Origin: Candidatus Manganitrophaceae bacterium
GTDB lineage: Bacteria > Nitrospirota > Nitrospiria > SBBL01 > Manganitrophaceae
Length of the DNA: 12,015 bases
Direction: 5' to 3'
Assembly (NCBI GenBank): GCA_004297235.1
Contig: SCUR01000257.1
Span: 1 to 12,015, forward strand
Numbering within the stretch: position 1 is the stretch's first letter; the number at the start of each line of letters is the position of its first letter. The notes below the pieces were generated by a model. That model did not search any database, had not been told where the DNA came from, and saw only the letters and a list, made by a program, of their open reading frames with translations. Of this stretch, positions 6,860 to 12,015 are shown in pieces. Position numbers and translations under genes: made by a program.

Positions 6860-6888
6860 TTGACTTTCTGCCTGGGTGCGGATAAAAT
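6860..6888 (+). promoter_or_regulatory. Promoter of tRNA-Asn
   Basis: TTGACT (6860-6865) and TAAAAT (6883-6888) are 17 bases apart, near-consensus for the housekeeping sigma factor. The predicted start lies about 24 bases before the tRNA 5' end. Confidence 0.8.
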
Positions 6889-6918
6889 ACACCCCGCTTT
6901 CGTCATTTTCCCCTTTAT

Positions 6919-6994
6919 TCCCCAGTAGCTCAGCTGGCAGAGCAGACGGCTGTTAACCGTCGGGTCGCTGGTTCGAATCCGGCCTGGGGAGCCA
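6919..6994 (+). tRNA. tRNA-Asn (anticodon GUU)
   Basis: TCCCCAG pairs with CTGGGGA in the acceptor stem, followed by a G discriminator and an encoded CCA (6992-6994). The anticodon arm GACGG-CTGTTAA-CCGTC gives anticodon GTT at 6952-6954. The D arm (GCTCAGCTGGCAGAGC) and T arm (GCTGG-TTCGAAT-CCGGC) are regular. Length is 76 bases. A terminator follows six bases after the CCA. Confidence 0.98.
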
Positions 6995-7016
6995 CGACTG
7001 GAGCGGGGCCGTCGGA
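6986..7016 (+). repeat. Direct repeat, copy 1: tRNA-Asn 3' end plus left terminator arm
   Basis: This 31-base stretch covers the last nine bases of tRNA-Asn, a six-base spacer and the left arm of its terminator. It recurs at 11813-11843 in the same orientation with 29 of 31 identities (differences at repeat positions 5 and 10). A repeat that overlaps a tRNA 3' end and brackets accessory genes is the usual appearance of an attachment site, but no integrase gene lies inside the interval. Confidence 0.75.
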
Positions 7017-7044
7017 GACAATCCGACGGCCCCGCTCTCTTTTT
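7001..7044 (+). terminator. Rho-independent terminator of tRNA-Asn
   Basis: GAGCGGGGCCGTCGGA (7001-7016) and its exact complement (7022-7037) form a 16-bp perfect stem with the 5-base loop GACAA, followed by TCTTTTT. It is unusually long and stable. The same stem occurs at 11827-11865 with the loop inverted. Confidence 0.93.
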
Positions 7045-7451
7045 GATTTCACTGCAAAAATTTCAAGCCGACCAAATACCTTTCCTAACGTTATCTCCAT
7101 CTCCTAAACAGGATCCGAACTAAAACAGACCTCGGTGGGATGAATTAGAATTTCACAAGGGCCGAAGAGTCCACCTCCTAACAGCAAATTCCAAATTTCT
7201 GAAAATGAGGAATGTCGAAAAATGAGTAATTCGCCAGTGACAGGATATTATAGAAAATAATAAATGAGATACCGCAGAGGGGTTCATACGCTAACAAGCC
7301 ATCCAAGCAAATCGGAAAATGTGTTTCAGCAAGGAAACCCAAAGACATCGTGAAGAAAACAACGTGAGGAAAGCCACAGAAGCAGTGAAGACACTTATGG
7401 TAAAAACGATGAAGTGATAAGCATCAAGCGCCTTTTGACATCGAATTAACC

Positions 7452-7475
7452 GGGCCGCGGCCTCGCGAGCGGCCC
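7452..7475. repeat. GC-rich hairpin upstream of the DUF1269 gene
   Basis: GGGCCGC (7452-7458) and GCGGCCC (7469-7475) form a 7-bp stem with a 10-base loop. The inner GGCCGCGGCC is itself palindromic. There is no T-run. It could be the end of upstream transcription or a protein-binding site; nothing decides between these. Confidence 0.35.
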
Positions 7476-7534
7476 CGATTGATAAACAGACACATTGCCG
7501 GAAGGGTCATCAACCTTGTTTTACGAGCAGAACG

Positions 7535-7575
7535 CGTTCAAACCGCCCACTGAGGGCAGCGGGTCGGTTTGAACG
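7535..7575 (+). promoter_or_regulatory. 11-bp inverted repeat in the leader of the DUF1269 gene
   Basis: CGTTCAAACCG (7535-7545) and CGGTTTGAACG (7565-7575) are perfect complements spaced by 19 bases. The interior can add a CCC/GGG pairing. The element ends 15 bases before the ribosome site and 29 before the ATG. It could be an operator for a dimeric regulator or an mRNA hairpin controlling the gene. Confidence 0.5.
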
Positions 7576-7604
7576 AAGCAAACCTAAATAAGGGAGAGAC
7601 GATC

Positions 7605-8411
7605 ATGAATAAATTTATCCTTGTTGTTTTTCCCAATGAGGAAAAGGCTTACGAAGGCACGCGCGCGCTCCATCAGCTGCATAATGAGGGGAGCATTTCG
7701 CTCTACGGCACGACCGTCATCAAACGAGAGGAGGACGGAAGCCTATCGGTCAAGCAGAGAGAGGACCAAGGACCGGTGGGGATGGGAGTGGGCGCCCTCA
7801 CCGGCGGCTTGATCGGGTTGCTCGGCGGTCCGGTCGGCGGGGCGATCGGGTTCGGCGCCGGCACGCTGCTCGGCAGCTTGCAAGATCTCTACGATCTCGG
7901 CGTGGACCAAGATTTCATCAACGAGGTATCCCAGAAATTCGCGGCCGGCAAGACGGCGATGGTCGCCGAAGTGTCCGAGGATTGGGTCACGCCGCTGGAC
8001 ACCCGGATGGAAGCGATCGGCGGGGGAACCGTCGTTCGGGAGTGGCGGGATGATTTCGTCCATGAGCGGACCCAGCGAAGGATCGACGCGCTCAAGGCAG
8101 ACCTGGCTCGCCGGAAGGAAGAACACGCCAAGACCAAGGCTGACATGCAGGCGAAGGTAAGTAAGCGGGTCGATGAGGTGCGGGAGAAGCTCAAGAAGGA
8201 CGCCGAGAAGGCCCGGGAACGGCTTGAGCAGCACAAAAAGGAGGCCGACGCGAAGATCGCGAAGCTACAGGAACAGGCCTCCAAGGCAAATGCCGATGCA
8301 AAAGCCAAGATCAACAAGCGAATCGCCGAGATGCGTGCGGACCAAGAGAAGAGAGCCGGCAAGCTGAAACAGGCGTTGGATCAGACGCAGGAGGCGATCA
8401 AAGCCGCATAA
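7605..8411 (+). CDS. DUF1269-type membrane protein with a long C-terminal coiled coil
   Basis: The product has 268 residues. Residues 1-155 resemble the DUF1269/COG4803 family of predicted membrane proteins: FPNEEKAYEGTRALHQLH near the start, DGSLSVKQREDQGP, a glycine-rich hydrophobic hairpin at about 56-90 (GALTGGLIGLLGGPVGGAIG), and AMVAEVSEDWVTPLD. Residues about 156-268 are a highly charged Lys/Glu/Ala-rich helix without Pro or Gly breaks until near the end, almost certainly a coiled coil (RRIDALKADLARRKEEHAKT; KLKKDAEKARERLEQHKKEA). Typical members of the family, as I know them, lack such a long tail. No enzymatic motif is visible; a membrane-anchored structural or stress role is only a guess. 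The start at 7605 has AGGGAG (7591-7596) eight bases before it; a TTG 12 codons earlier lies inside the leader hairpin. Confidence 0.82.
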   Translation: MNKFILVVFPNEEKAYEGTRALHQLHNEGSISLYGTTVIKREEDGSLSVKQREDQGPVGMGVGALTGGLIGLLGGPVGGAIGFGAGTLLGSLQDLYDLGVDQDFINEVSQKFAAGKTAMVAEVSEDWVTPLDTRMEAIGGGTVVREWRDDFVHERTQRRIDALKADLARRKEEHAKTKADMQAKVSKRVDEVREKLKKDAEKARERLEQHKKEADAKIAKLQEQASKANADAKAKINKRIAEMRADQEKRAGKLKQALDQTQEAIKAA

Positions 8412-8467
8412 GGCCGGTTATTCGCCGGGAGAAGCTGCGTGGATGGTATCAGCGCGATTCCGCGAAG

Positions 8468-8511
8468 GCGAGGTCTGGCGTCTGTCCGGCTTCGGACGGC
8501 GCCGACCTCGC
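8468..8511. repeat. Imperfect GC-rich palindrome after the DUF1269 gene
   Basis: The outer 8-bp arms GCGAGGTC (8468-8475) and GACCTCGC (8504-8511) are perfect. Inside, TGGCGTCTGTCC pairs imperfectly with GGACGGCGCC around GGCTTC. There is no T-run, so it is not a classic terminator. It may be a REP-like element or a Rho-independent block that protects the mRNA end. Confidence 0.4.
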
Positions 8512-8563
8512 TGGGCGGCTAGCCATCTTCGCGCTCATCAGCGCAAACCCGAAGGAGGCCGTC

Positions 8564-8674
8564 ATGCGCTTTTCGGGTTACGGCGGTAAGGTCCTCAGTA
8601 CGACGCTGAGCGAAAAACAGAAAGCGAAGATTGAAAAAGTGCTTAACCGGGGACGAACTTCGAAGGCTGCTTAA
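8564..8674 (+). CDS. Small protein of 36 residues with a strong ribosome site
   Basis: This frame begins at ATG 8564 with AAGGAGG (8552-8558) five bases upstream, one of the best ribosome sites in the window, and ends with TAA at 8672-8674. The predicted peptide starts MRFSGYGGKVLSTTLSEKQK and is strongly basic, with a likely C-terminal helix (KAKIEKVLNRGRTSKAA). It has no signal peptide or membrane segment, and I recognise no family. It lies 152 bases after the DUF1269 gene on the same strand, beyond an imperfect palindrome, and could be co-transcribed with it. The ribosome site and clean stop support a gene; the short length limits certainty. Confidence 0.5.
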   Translation: MRFSGYGGKVLSTTLSEKQKAKIEKVLNRGRTSKAA

Positions 8675-8874
8675 GGTGAACCACGAACACACAATGGTCA
8701 AAGCTCAACAAGAAAAAGACCGCCGCGGCCGGCGAATTCCCGGCATTTGCAAAATCAGACGTGTGAGATTTTTCACCATACGGGCAGAGACAAGAAAATG
8801 GCTCAACCCGCACCCCTGCGGCGATCCGCTTCATTGAGCGGTGCCGATACAATTCTATAAAAGAAGGGATACGC

Positions 8875-9252
8875 TCAGGGCGGTTCTTTCATGATGAGCC
8901 ATCTGATGGCTGTTTCGAAGTCGGTAAAGGCCCTCAGGTTTGCTCCTCTGTTGATACCGACGGTCTCAAAAAACTCTGCGTTCACCTTCTCCTCAGGAGG
9001 AACCAGGAGGGCCACTTTTTCGCGTGCGAGGGCCGGTTCCGCAGCGAGTGCGACCCCGAGTTCGAAGATATTTATGATGGAGAGGCGAACCTCGGCCCCT
9101 CGGGTGTCGACGAGGACATGGTACTGACCCGCCGTATCAAACTGGGTAACAAGGTCTTTCAGGAGATCGCGGCTTGCCGTGAGGTCTAGCGCCCCATCCG
9201 GCGCGGCCCGAATATAGTCTTGCGTGTGGATGATCTGGATGTTCGTCGGCAT
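8875..9252 (-). CDS. SpoIIAA/STAS-like domain protein
   Basis: This 125-residue cytoplasmic protein resembles the SpoIIAA-like (DUF3478, STAS/SEC14-type) family. Its central VLVDTRGAEVRLSIINIFEL fits the buried beta strand and following helix of that fold, and FTDFETAIRWLI near the C-terminus matches the family's closing helix. There is no clear phosphorylatable serine motif of an anti-sigma antagonist, so a partner-switching role cannot be claimed. The start at 9252 has AAGAGG on the minus strand a few bases upstream. It is the last gene of a minus-strand series and follows the patatin gene by 65 bases, with no terminator seen between them, so co-transcription is likely. No terminator is visible after its stop. 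Confidence 0.65.
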   Translation of the reverse strand: MPTNIQIIHTQDYIRAAPDGALDLTASRDLLKDLVTQFDTAGQYHVLVDTRGAEVRLSIINIFELGVALAAEPALAREKVALLVPPEEKVNAEFFETVGINRGANLRAFTDFETAIRWLIMKEPP

Positions 9253-9317
9253 TGAAACCTCTTCGTTGAAACCGCCGCACGATCGGCGTCAGCGGCGCGC
9301 CGGCATCACCGCGCTCA

Positions 9318-10223
9318 TCATGCATCATCGTTGAGCTCGGCAAGCGTGTGCGCGACTCGTTCGACCGCGCGACGACCTTCCTCAATCGCTTCCTTCGCAC
9401 GGTGAAAATCAAGCAGGCGAAGGCGCGCCAGCCGGGGGGCGACCACCACCTCCGGCGGCTCGCCGGCCATGCGGCTGCGCGCGATCCTCACCTCAACGAT
9501 GTCCATGCAGGTGGTCAGGACGTCCAGCATCGAGGGCATGGCCGGTTCGTCCGGCGATTTCTTGGGTGCGAGCGCGCTGATGTTCTCCTGCAGCTGGCGC
9601 ATCCAGTTGCGAGCGGCGCCGGCCGGCGCTTCAGGGGCCGGGGCGGCGCGAAAGCGGCGGCCCAGGATGTCGGAGGCGAGGTCGACTGCGATCACAATAT
9701 CCGCGCCCATCGCGCGGGCCAGCGACACCGGCACAGGGTTCACCAGTCCGCCGTCAACCAATAACGATCCTTCCCATCGGACCGGCGCGAATAGCCCAGG
9801 GACTGCGATCGAGGCGCGTACGGCGTCGAGGGTTGAGCCGCGGCGCAGCCAGACCTCCGCCCCCGTGTGCAGCGACGTCGCGACCGCGGCGAAGGGGACT
9901 CCAAGCGCTTCGATCGGACGGTCCGCCCACCCGCGGCGGATAAATTCCATCAGGCGATCGCCCTTGACCGCTCCACCGCTCAGGGTGAGGTCCATAAACC
10001 CGAGCACGTCCCCCATTCTAAATTCAAGCGCCCAGCTTTCGAGGCGATCGAGCTCACCGGCCGCGTAGGCGGCGCCGACCAATGCGCCGATCGATGTTCC
10101 GCAGACGATATCCGGACGAACCCCGGCCTTCTCCAGCGCGCGGATGACGCCGATGTGCGCCCAGCCGCGTGCGGAGCCGCTGCCGAGTGCAAGGCCCACG
10201 CGTGGCCTATGTAGTACAGTCAT
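9318..10223 (-). CDS. Patatin-like phospholipase, RssA (YchK) type
   Basis: The product has 301 residues, the same size as the RssA group. The patatin Ser-Asp dyad is intact: oxyanion-hole glycines in LGSGSARG (from residue 13), nucleophile S44 in GTSIG, and the aspartate D157 in DGGLVNPVPV. ASIAVPGLFAPVRW is also typical. There is no signal peptide, so it probably acts on lipids or acyl esters at the inner face of the membrane; the substrate is unknown. I start it at ATG 10221-10223 because AAAGGAGG ends five bases before it. A GTG two codons earlier overlaps that ribosome site. Its ATG overlaps the stop of the preceding small gene (ATGA), implying translational coupling. Codons are very GC-rich, more so than in the left half of the window. 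The opposite strand is also open over 199 codons, an effect of that bias. Confidence 0.9.
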   Translation of the reverse strand: MTVLHRPRVGLALGSGSARGWAHIGVIRALEKAGVRPDIVCGTSIGALVGAAYAAGELDRLESWALEFRMGDVLGFMDLTLSGGAVKGDRLMEFIRRGWADRPIEALGVPFAAVATSLHTGAEVWLRRGSTLDAVRASIAVPGLFAPVRWEGSLLVDGGLVNPVPVSLARAMGADIVIAVDLASDILGRRFRAAPAPEAPAGAARNWMRQLQENISALAPKKSPDEPAMPSMLDVLTTCMDIVEVRIARSRMAGEPPEVVVAPRLARLRLLDFHRAKEAIEEGRRAVERVAHTLAELNDDA

Positions 10224-10447
10224 GCACACCTCCTTTGAGTGGCGGGCTCTTCTTCGATGTCTTGTTCCATCTCGTTAAAGAGCGCAGTCGTCGTCTCCAT
10301 TCCCTCCTCTACTTTCGAAATCGAGTCCGGGACGACACCGTTCGAGAGCAATGGGTTGAGGATGCGCATGGACGCTCTCCGAACAGAATAAGACACGGGG
10401 CCCATCAAGGACTTCGCCGCGCGCTCGCCGAAAGACAACGCCGTCAA
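10220..10447 (-). CDS. Small protein coupled to the patatin gene
   Basis: This frame of up to 75 codons ends in a TGA that overlaps the patatin ATG as ATGA, and the patatin ribosome site lies inside its last codons. The product has a basic N-terminal half (FGERAAKSL, YSVRRASMRILNPLL) and an acidic C-terminal half (ISKVEEGMETTTALFNEMEQDIEEEP). It has no membrane segment, signal peptide or family I know. The start is uncertain: TTG 10447 is favoured by G/C-rich third positions in the codons that follow. ATG 10369, giving 49 residues, has the better ribosome site (GGAGAG). The tight overlap and codon use support a real gene lying between hdeD and patatin. Confidence 0.5.
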   Translation of the reverse strand: MTALSFGERAAKSLMGPVSYSVRRASMRILNPLLSNGVVPDSISKVEEGMETTTALFNEMEQDIEEEPATQRRCA

Positions 10448-10478
10448 CGCTCGCCATACGGGTGCCGCGTGGTTTTTG

Positions 10479-11039
10479 TTATCTGGCCATTGTCTTCAGT
10501 TCGCTTCTCACTGCAACCGAAGAGACCAGTCGGGTGAAGCCGCTTACAATGAGGTTCACGCCGACCAGGGTTCCGACGGCCCACAATGAACTCGACGGCC
10601 AGGAGAGCCCGATCATGAGACCCAGAAGCAGCGTCGTGACACTATCGAAGAGGATCCATCCGGAACCGGGCAGGGAGCGGAATTGGAAAAACACGATCAT
10701 CTGCAGGATCCCCTCTAAGAACAACATCATCGCCAGCACCAAGGTGAGCGACCCCAAGCCGAGGGTTGGATGGAAGACGAGATAGATCCCTCCGACGGTG
10801 TACAGTATCCCGATCAGGAGCCGCCAGAGAAAGGCGCCGGGACCCTGAGCAGCGAAGGCGTACGCCAGATGTGCGAATCCGCTAAAGGTAATGATCCAAC
10901 CGACCAGCAGGGCGACGCCGATCCCCGTCGCCAGCGGCAGACCGATGGCAAAAAATCCCAACAGGATCATCAGGAAGGCCAAACCAATGGAGATCCCTGT
11001 GACTTGCTTAATTAAGTCTTTTGCATTTTGTAGGGCCAT
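10479..11039 (-). CDS. HdeD-family (DUF308) integral membrane protein
   Basis: This 186-residue protein is almost entirely hydrophobic, with about six transmembrane segments in three pairs (GISIGLAFLMILLGFFAIGL; GIGVALLVGWIITFSGFAHL; LLIGILYTVGGIYLVFHP; SLTLVLAMMLFLEGILQMIV; and two more before the C-terminus). The repeated pattern of a helix ending in GLxxxxxP-type turns is that of HdeD/DUF308, first linked to acid resistance at high cell density in enteric bacteria. In other lineages the function is not established. I use ATG 11037-11039 (MALQNAKDLIKQVTG), with AAAGGAG eight bases upstream; the frame is open 24 codons further but without a site. It is the first gene of a minus-strand series with the coupled small protein, the patatin and the STAS-like gene. 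Confidence 0.87.
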   Translation of the reverse strand: MALQNAKDLIKQVTGISIGLAFLMILLGFFAIGLPLATGIGVALLVGWIITFSGFAHLAYAFAAQGPGAFLWRLLIGILYTVGGIYLVFHPTLGLGSLTLVLAMMLFLEGILQMIVFFQFRSLPGSGWILFDSVTTLLLGLMIGLSWPSSSLWAVGTLVGVNLIVSGFTRLVSSVAVRSELKTMAR

Positions 11040-11063
11040 GTTGTCTTCTCCTTTCACATAGGA

Positions 11064-11080
11064 CCACCGGAAGCCGGTGG
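11064..11080. repeat. Short perfect hairpin in the hdeD-like gene leader
   Basis: CCACCGG (11064-11070) and CCGGTGG (11074-11080) make a 7-bp stem with a 3-base loop, about 25 bases before the hdeD-like start codon on the minus strand. It could be an operator or a leader hairpin. No promoter boxes could be placed around it with confidence. Confidence 0.4.
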
Positions 11081-11261
11081 ATGTGAGTATCGCGGCTGCC
11101 TCGAAGGGCACGCAGGATGTTCTCCTCTATTCATCCTCCAGTTTCTACTTAAAGAATCTCAACCCCCCAAAAGGGGCATTTTTCGGCGCCCCGTTCCAAA
11201 TTCTTTTCGGCGTGGATCAGCGACCACTGCTTCCACCGGAAAGTCGCGCGCGCGCCAAGCA

Positions 11262-11578
11262 TCTACCCTCCGGGAATTGCGTAATGTGATCGAAAGGGCC
11301 GTTATTATTTCGCGCGGCGGCGCGTTTGACTTCGATCTTCCGGTGAAAGATTCAACACCGGCTTCCTCTCACGTTGCGCCTCAAGGGGTGGATCACCCCG
11401 AACCTGAGTTTCTCACCGAAGCGGAGATTCAGCGGCGAGAACGCGGAAACCTCCTCAGCATCCTCCGGAAAACCAATTGGAAAATCAAGGGCGCCGACGG
11501 CGCAGCGAACTCTTGGGGGTGAAACCGACGACCCTGCTGACACGGATCAAAAAGATGGGTCTCACACGGCCGGGTTAA
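11262..11578 (+). pseudogene. Frameshifted C-terminal remnant of a sigma-54-dependent (NtrC-family) regulator
   Basis: The in-frame stretch LRELRNVIERAVIISRGGAF matches the end of the AAA+ domain (the VRELxNVIERAV motif) of sigma-54 enhancer-binding proteins. It continues to EFLTEAEIQRRERGNLLSIL and TNWKIKGADGAA, the start of the Fis-type DNA-binding helices. At about 11506 one base is missing. The first frame then runs to a TGA at 11520-11522, while the next frame resumes the motif as ELLGVKPTTLLTRIKKMGLT-RPG with a TAA at 11576-11578. Upstream of about 11262 no receiver, GAF or Walker motifs are seen in about 220 bases of non-coding DNA, so more than three quarters of the gene is gone. It has no credible start. 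It is a decayed gene, unless the missing base is a sequencing error. Confidence 0.85.
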
Positions 11579-11826
11579 AGAGTCGATCACGGACTTCTGC
11601 GAAATTCTGCGCCAATATTCGAGGCTGATTTACAAGCCCTTCAAGGTTGGATTGGGTATTCTCTCTGTAGACGTCCTAAGGGGAGGAGGAGTCGACCACC
11701 ATCAATAAAGCAAGATTTGTTCAACTGACTGAGTCAACTCCCGAAGATCCTCAAAAACCCGCTTGATCTCGGGACCCGGCGCAATGCAAAAAGTTCGATA
11801 CGTCTTAACGAAGGGGTGCCAAGACT
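11579..11826. other. Gene-free stretch between the regulator remnant and the second terminator copy
   Basis: No gene, RNA or strong promoter is recognised in 248 bases. A ribosome-site-like GGGGAGGAGGAG at 11681-11692 is not followed by a start codon with an open frame. There is an 11-base palindrome, TGACTGAGTCA, at 11726-11736. Gene-free sequence resumes after the second terminator copy, up to about 11957. Confidence 0.45.
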
Positions 11827-11843
11827 GGAGCGGGGCCGTCGGA
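11813..11843 (+). repeat. Direct repeat, copy 2
   Basis: This copy matches the tRNA-Asn 3' end and left terminator arm of copy 1 in 29 of 31 bases, including a GCCA that corresponds to the tRNA end. No tRNA structure lies upstream of it here. The two copies are 4,827 bases apart in the same orientation and bracket the accessory genes. Confidence 0.75.
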
Positions 11844-11870
11844 TTGTCTCCGACGGCCCCGCTCCTTTTT
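11827..11870 (+). terminator. Second copy of the tRNA-Asn terminator hairpin, loop inverted
   Basis: A 17-bp perfect stem (11827-11843 with 11849-11865) has the loop TTGTC and is followed by five T residues and a second T-rich run. The stem is that of the tRNA-Asn terminator, extended by one pair; the loop is the reverse complement of GACAA. No intact plus-strand gene lies upstream for it to serve, only the regulator remnant. Confidence 0.88.
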
Positions 11871-11957
11871 CCTTTTACAGCGGACTCTCAACGCGCTTTC
11901 TGACGTTCACCAAACCTTTCCCTATCACCTGAACAGCCAGACCGTGTCATTTCTTAT

Positions 11958-12014
11958 TTAAATACTTCTCCCGTACCCGCAGAAGGAGCACCGCCAGGCC
12001 TTCTCCATCTGGTA
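11958..12014 (-). CDS. C-terminal end of a protein with a CxxC knuckle (5' truncated)
   Basis: On the minus strand, one frame entering from the window edge encodes 18 residues, including EKAWRCSFCGYGRSI, and stops at TAA (11958-11960). The first 15 codons all end in G or C, as expected for genes here, and the Cys-x2-Cys pair suggests a small zinc-binding tail. A second frame stops at 11947-11949 (ending REKYLNKK) and cannot be excluded, though its codons fit less well. The protein family cannot be named from this little. Confidence 0.4.
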   Translation of the reverse strand, partial: YQMEKAWRCSFCGYGRSI

Positions 12015-12015
12015 C

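Larger units (their letters stand above)
7045..7604. other. 560-bp gene-poor, A-rich region before the DUF1269 gene
   Basis: No convincing gene is seen. From about 7045 to 7440 the plus strand is rich in A and poor in G/C compared with the neighbours. A 32-codon frame at 7319-7417 (MCFSKETQRHREENN..., lysine-rich) has only a weak upstream GGAAA and is not called as a gene. TTGACA at 7435-7440 has no acceptable -10 at normal spacing. Two GC-rich hairpins (7452-7475 and 7535-7575) lie in the part next to the gene. Confidence 0.5.

Noticed and set aside
7319..7417. 32-codon lysine-rich frame (MCFSKETQ...)
   Set aside because: The upstream region has only a weak GGAAA, and an A-rich stretch readily produces Lys-rich frames by chance.
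8631..8852. Frames on both strands between the 36-residue gene and the STAS-like gene
   Set aside because: Starts are TTG or lack ribosome sites, the plus frame overlaps the better small gene, and the peptides look non-protein-like.
9469..10068. Open 199-codon frame on the plus strand opposite the patatin gene
   Set aside because: It lies wholly antisense to a gene with intact catalytic motifs; such frames arise from high-GC codon bias. The peptide is Ser/Arg/Pro-rich with no motif.
11726..11736. TGACTGAGTCA palindrome
   Set aside because: An 11-base palindrome with no neighbouring gene start is expected by chance at this scale.
11785..11822. Possible tRNA remnant before the second repeat (GTTCGA ... 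GGGGTGCCA)
   Set aside because: No T stem forms around GTTCGA and the distance to the GCCA is wrong; only the last nine bases match tRNA-Asn.
1..12015. CRISPR arrays, insertion sequences, integrase or toxin-antitoxin genes
   Set aside because: Both strands were scanned for regularly spaced repeats, transposase or recombinase motifs and paired small genes; none was found.

Overview
The window looks like chromosomal DNA of a fairly GC-rich Gram-negative bacterium. Supporting signs are a lipoprotein with a BamE/SmpA-like domain, a twin-arginine-type leader on a methionine sulfoxide reductase, an exported cupredoxin and an HdeD-family membrane protein. Shine-Dalgarno sites are strong (AAGGAGG-like) and third codon positions are mostly G or C. 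The mix would fit a Nitrospirota-like or other deep Gram-negative lineage, but nothing here fixes the taxonomy; that placement is a weak inference.

Left half (1-6994), housekeeping-like. It holds the tail of an unknown gene, a gene-free stretch with a 14-bp palindrome, and an exported MsrB. MsrB is convergent with a full-length HrpB-type DEAH-box helicase. Next come a cold-shock protein with an intrinsic terminator inside its own leader, a small periplasmic cupredoxin, tRNA-Leu(UAA) on the minus strand and a BamE-like lipoprotein. An unrecognised 216-residue protein follows, whose promoter sits so close to its GTG that the mRNA may be leaderless. The half ends with an MTH1187/YkoF-type thiamine-binding-like protein and tRNA-Asn(GUU) with a good promoter.

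Right half (about 6986-11870), accessory-like. The 3' end of tRNA-Asn and its terminator recur 4.8 kb downstream as a 31-bp direct repeat (29/31 identical), followed by the same 16-bp-stem hairpin with its loop inverted. Between the copies are a DUF1269-type membrane protein fused to a long coiled coil, a 36-codon gene with a strong ribosome site, and a minus-strand cluster: hdeD-like, a 75-codon protein, an RssA-type patatin phospholipase and a SpoIIAA/STAS-like protein. A frameshifted fragment of a sigma-54-dependent regulator closes the segment. No integrase or transposase is visible. The simplest reading is an old tRNA-associated insertion, or a segmental duplication, carrying a membrane or envelope stress cluster.

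The most interesting points are the tRNA-bracketed segment, the inverted hairpin loop, the translationally coupled hdeD/small-protein/patatin cluster, the cold-shock leader terminator and the candidate leaderless gene. All functions are assigned by reading motifs by eye; no database search was possible.
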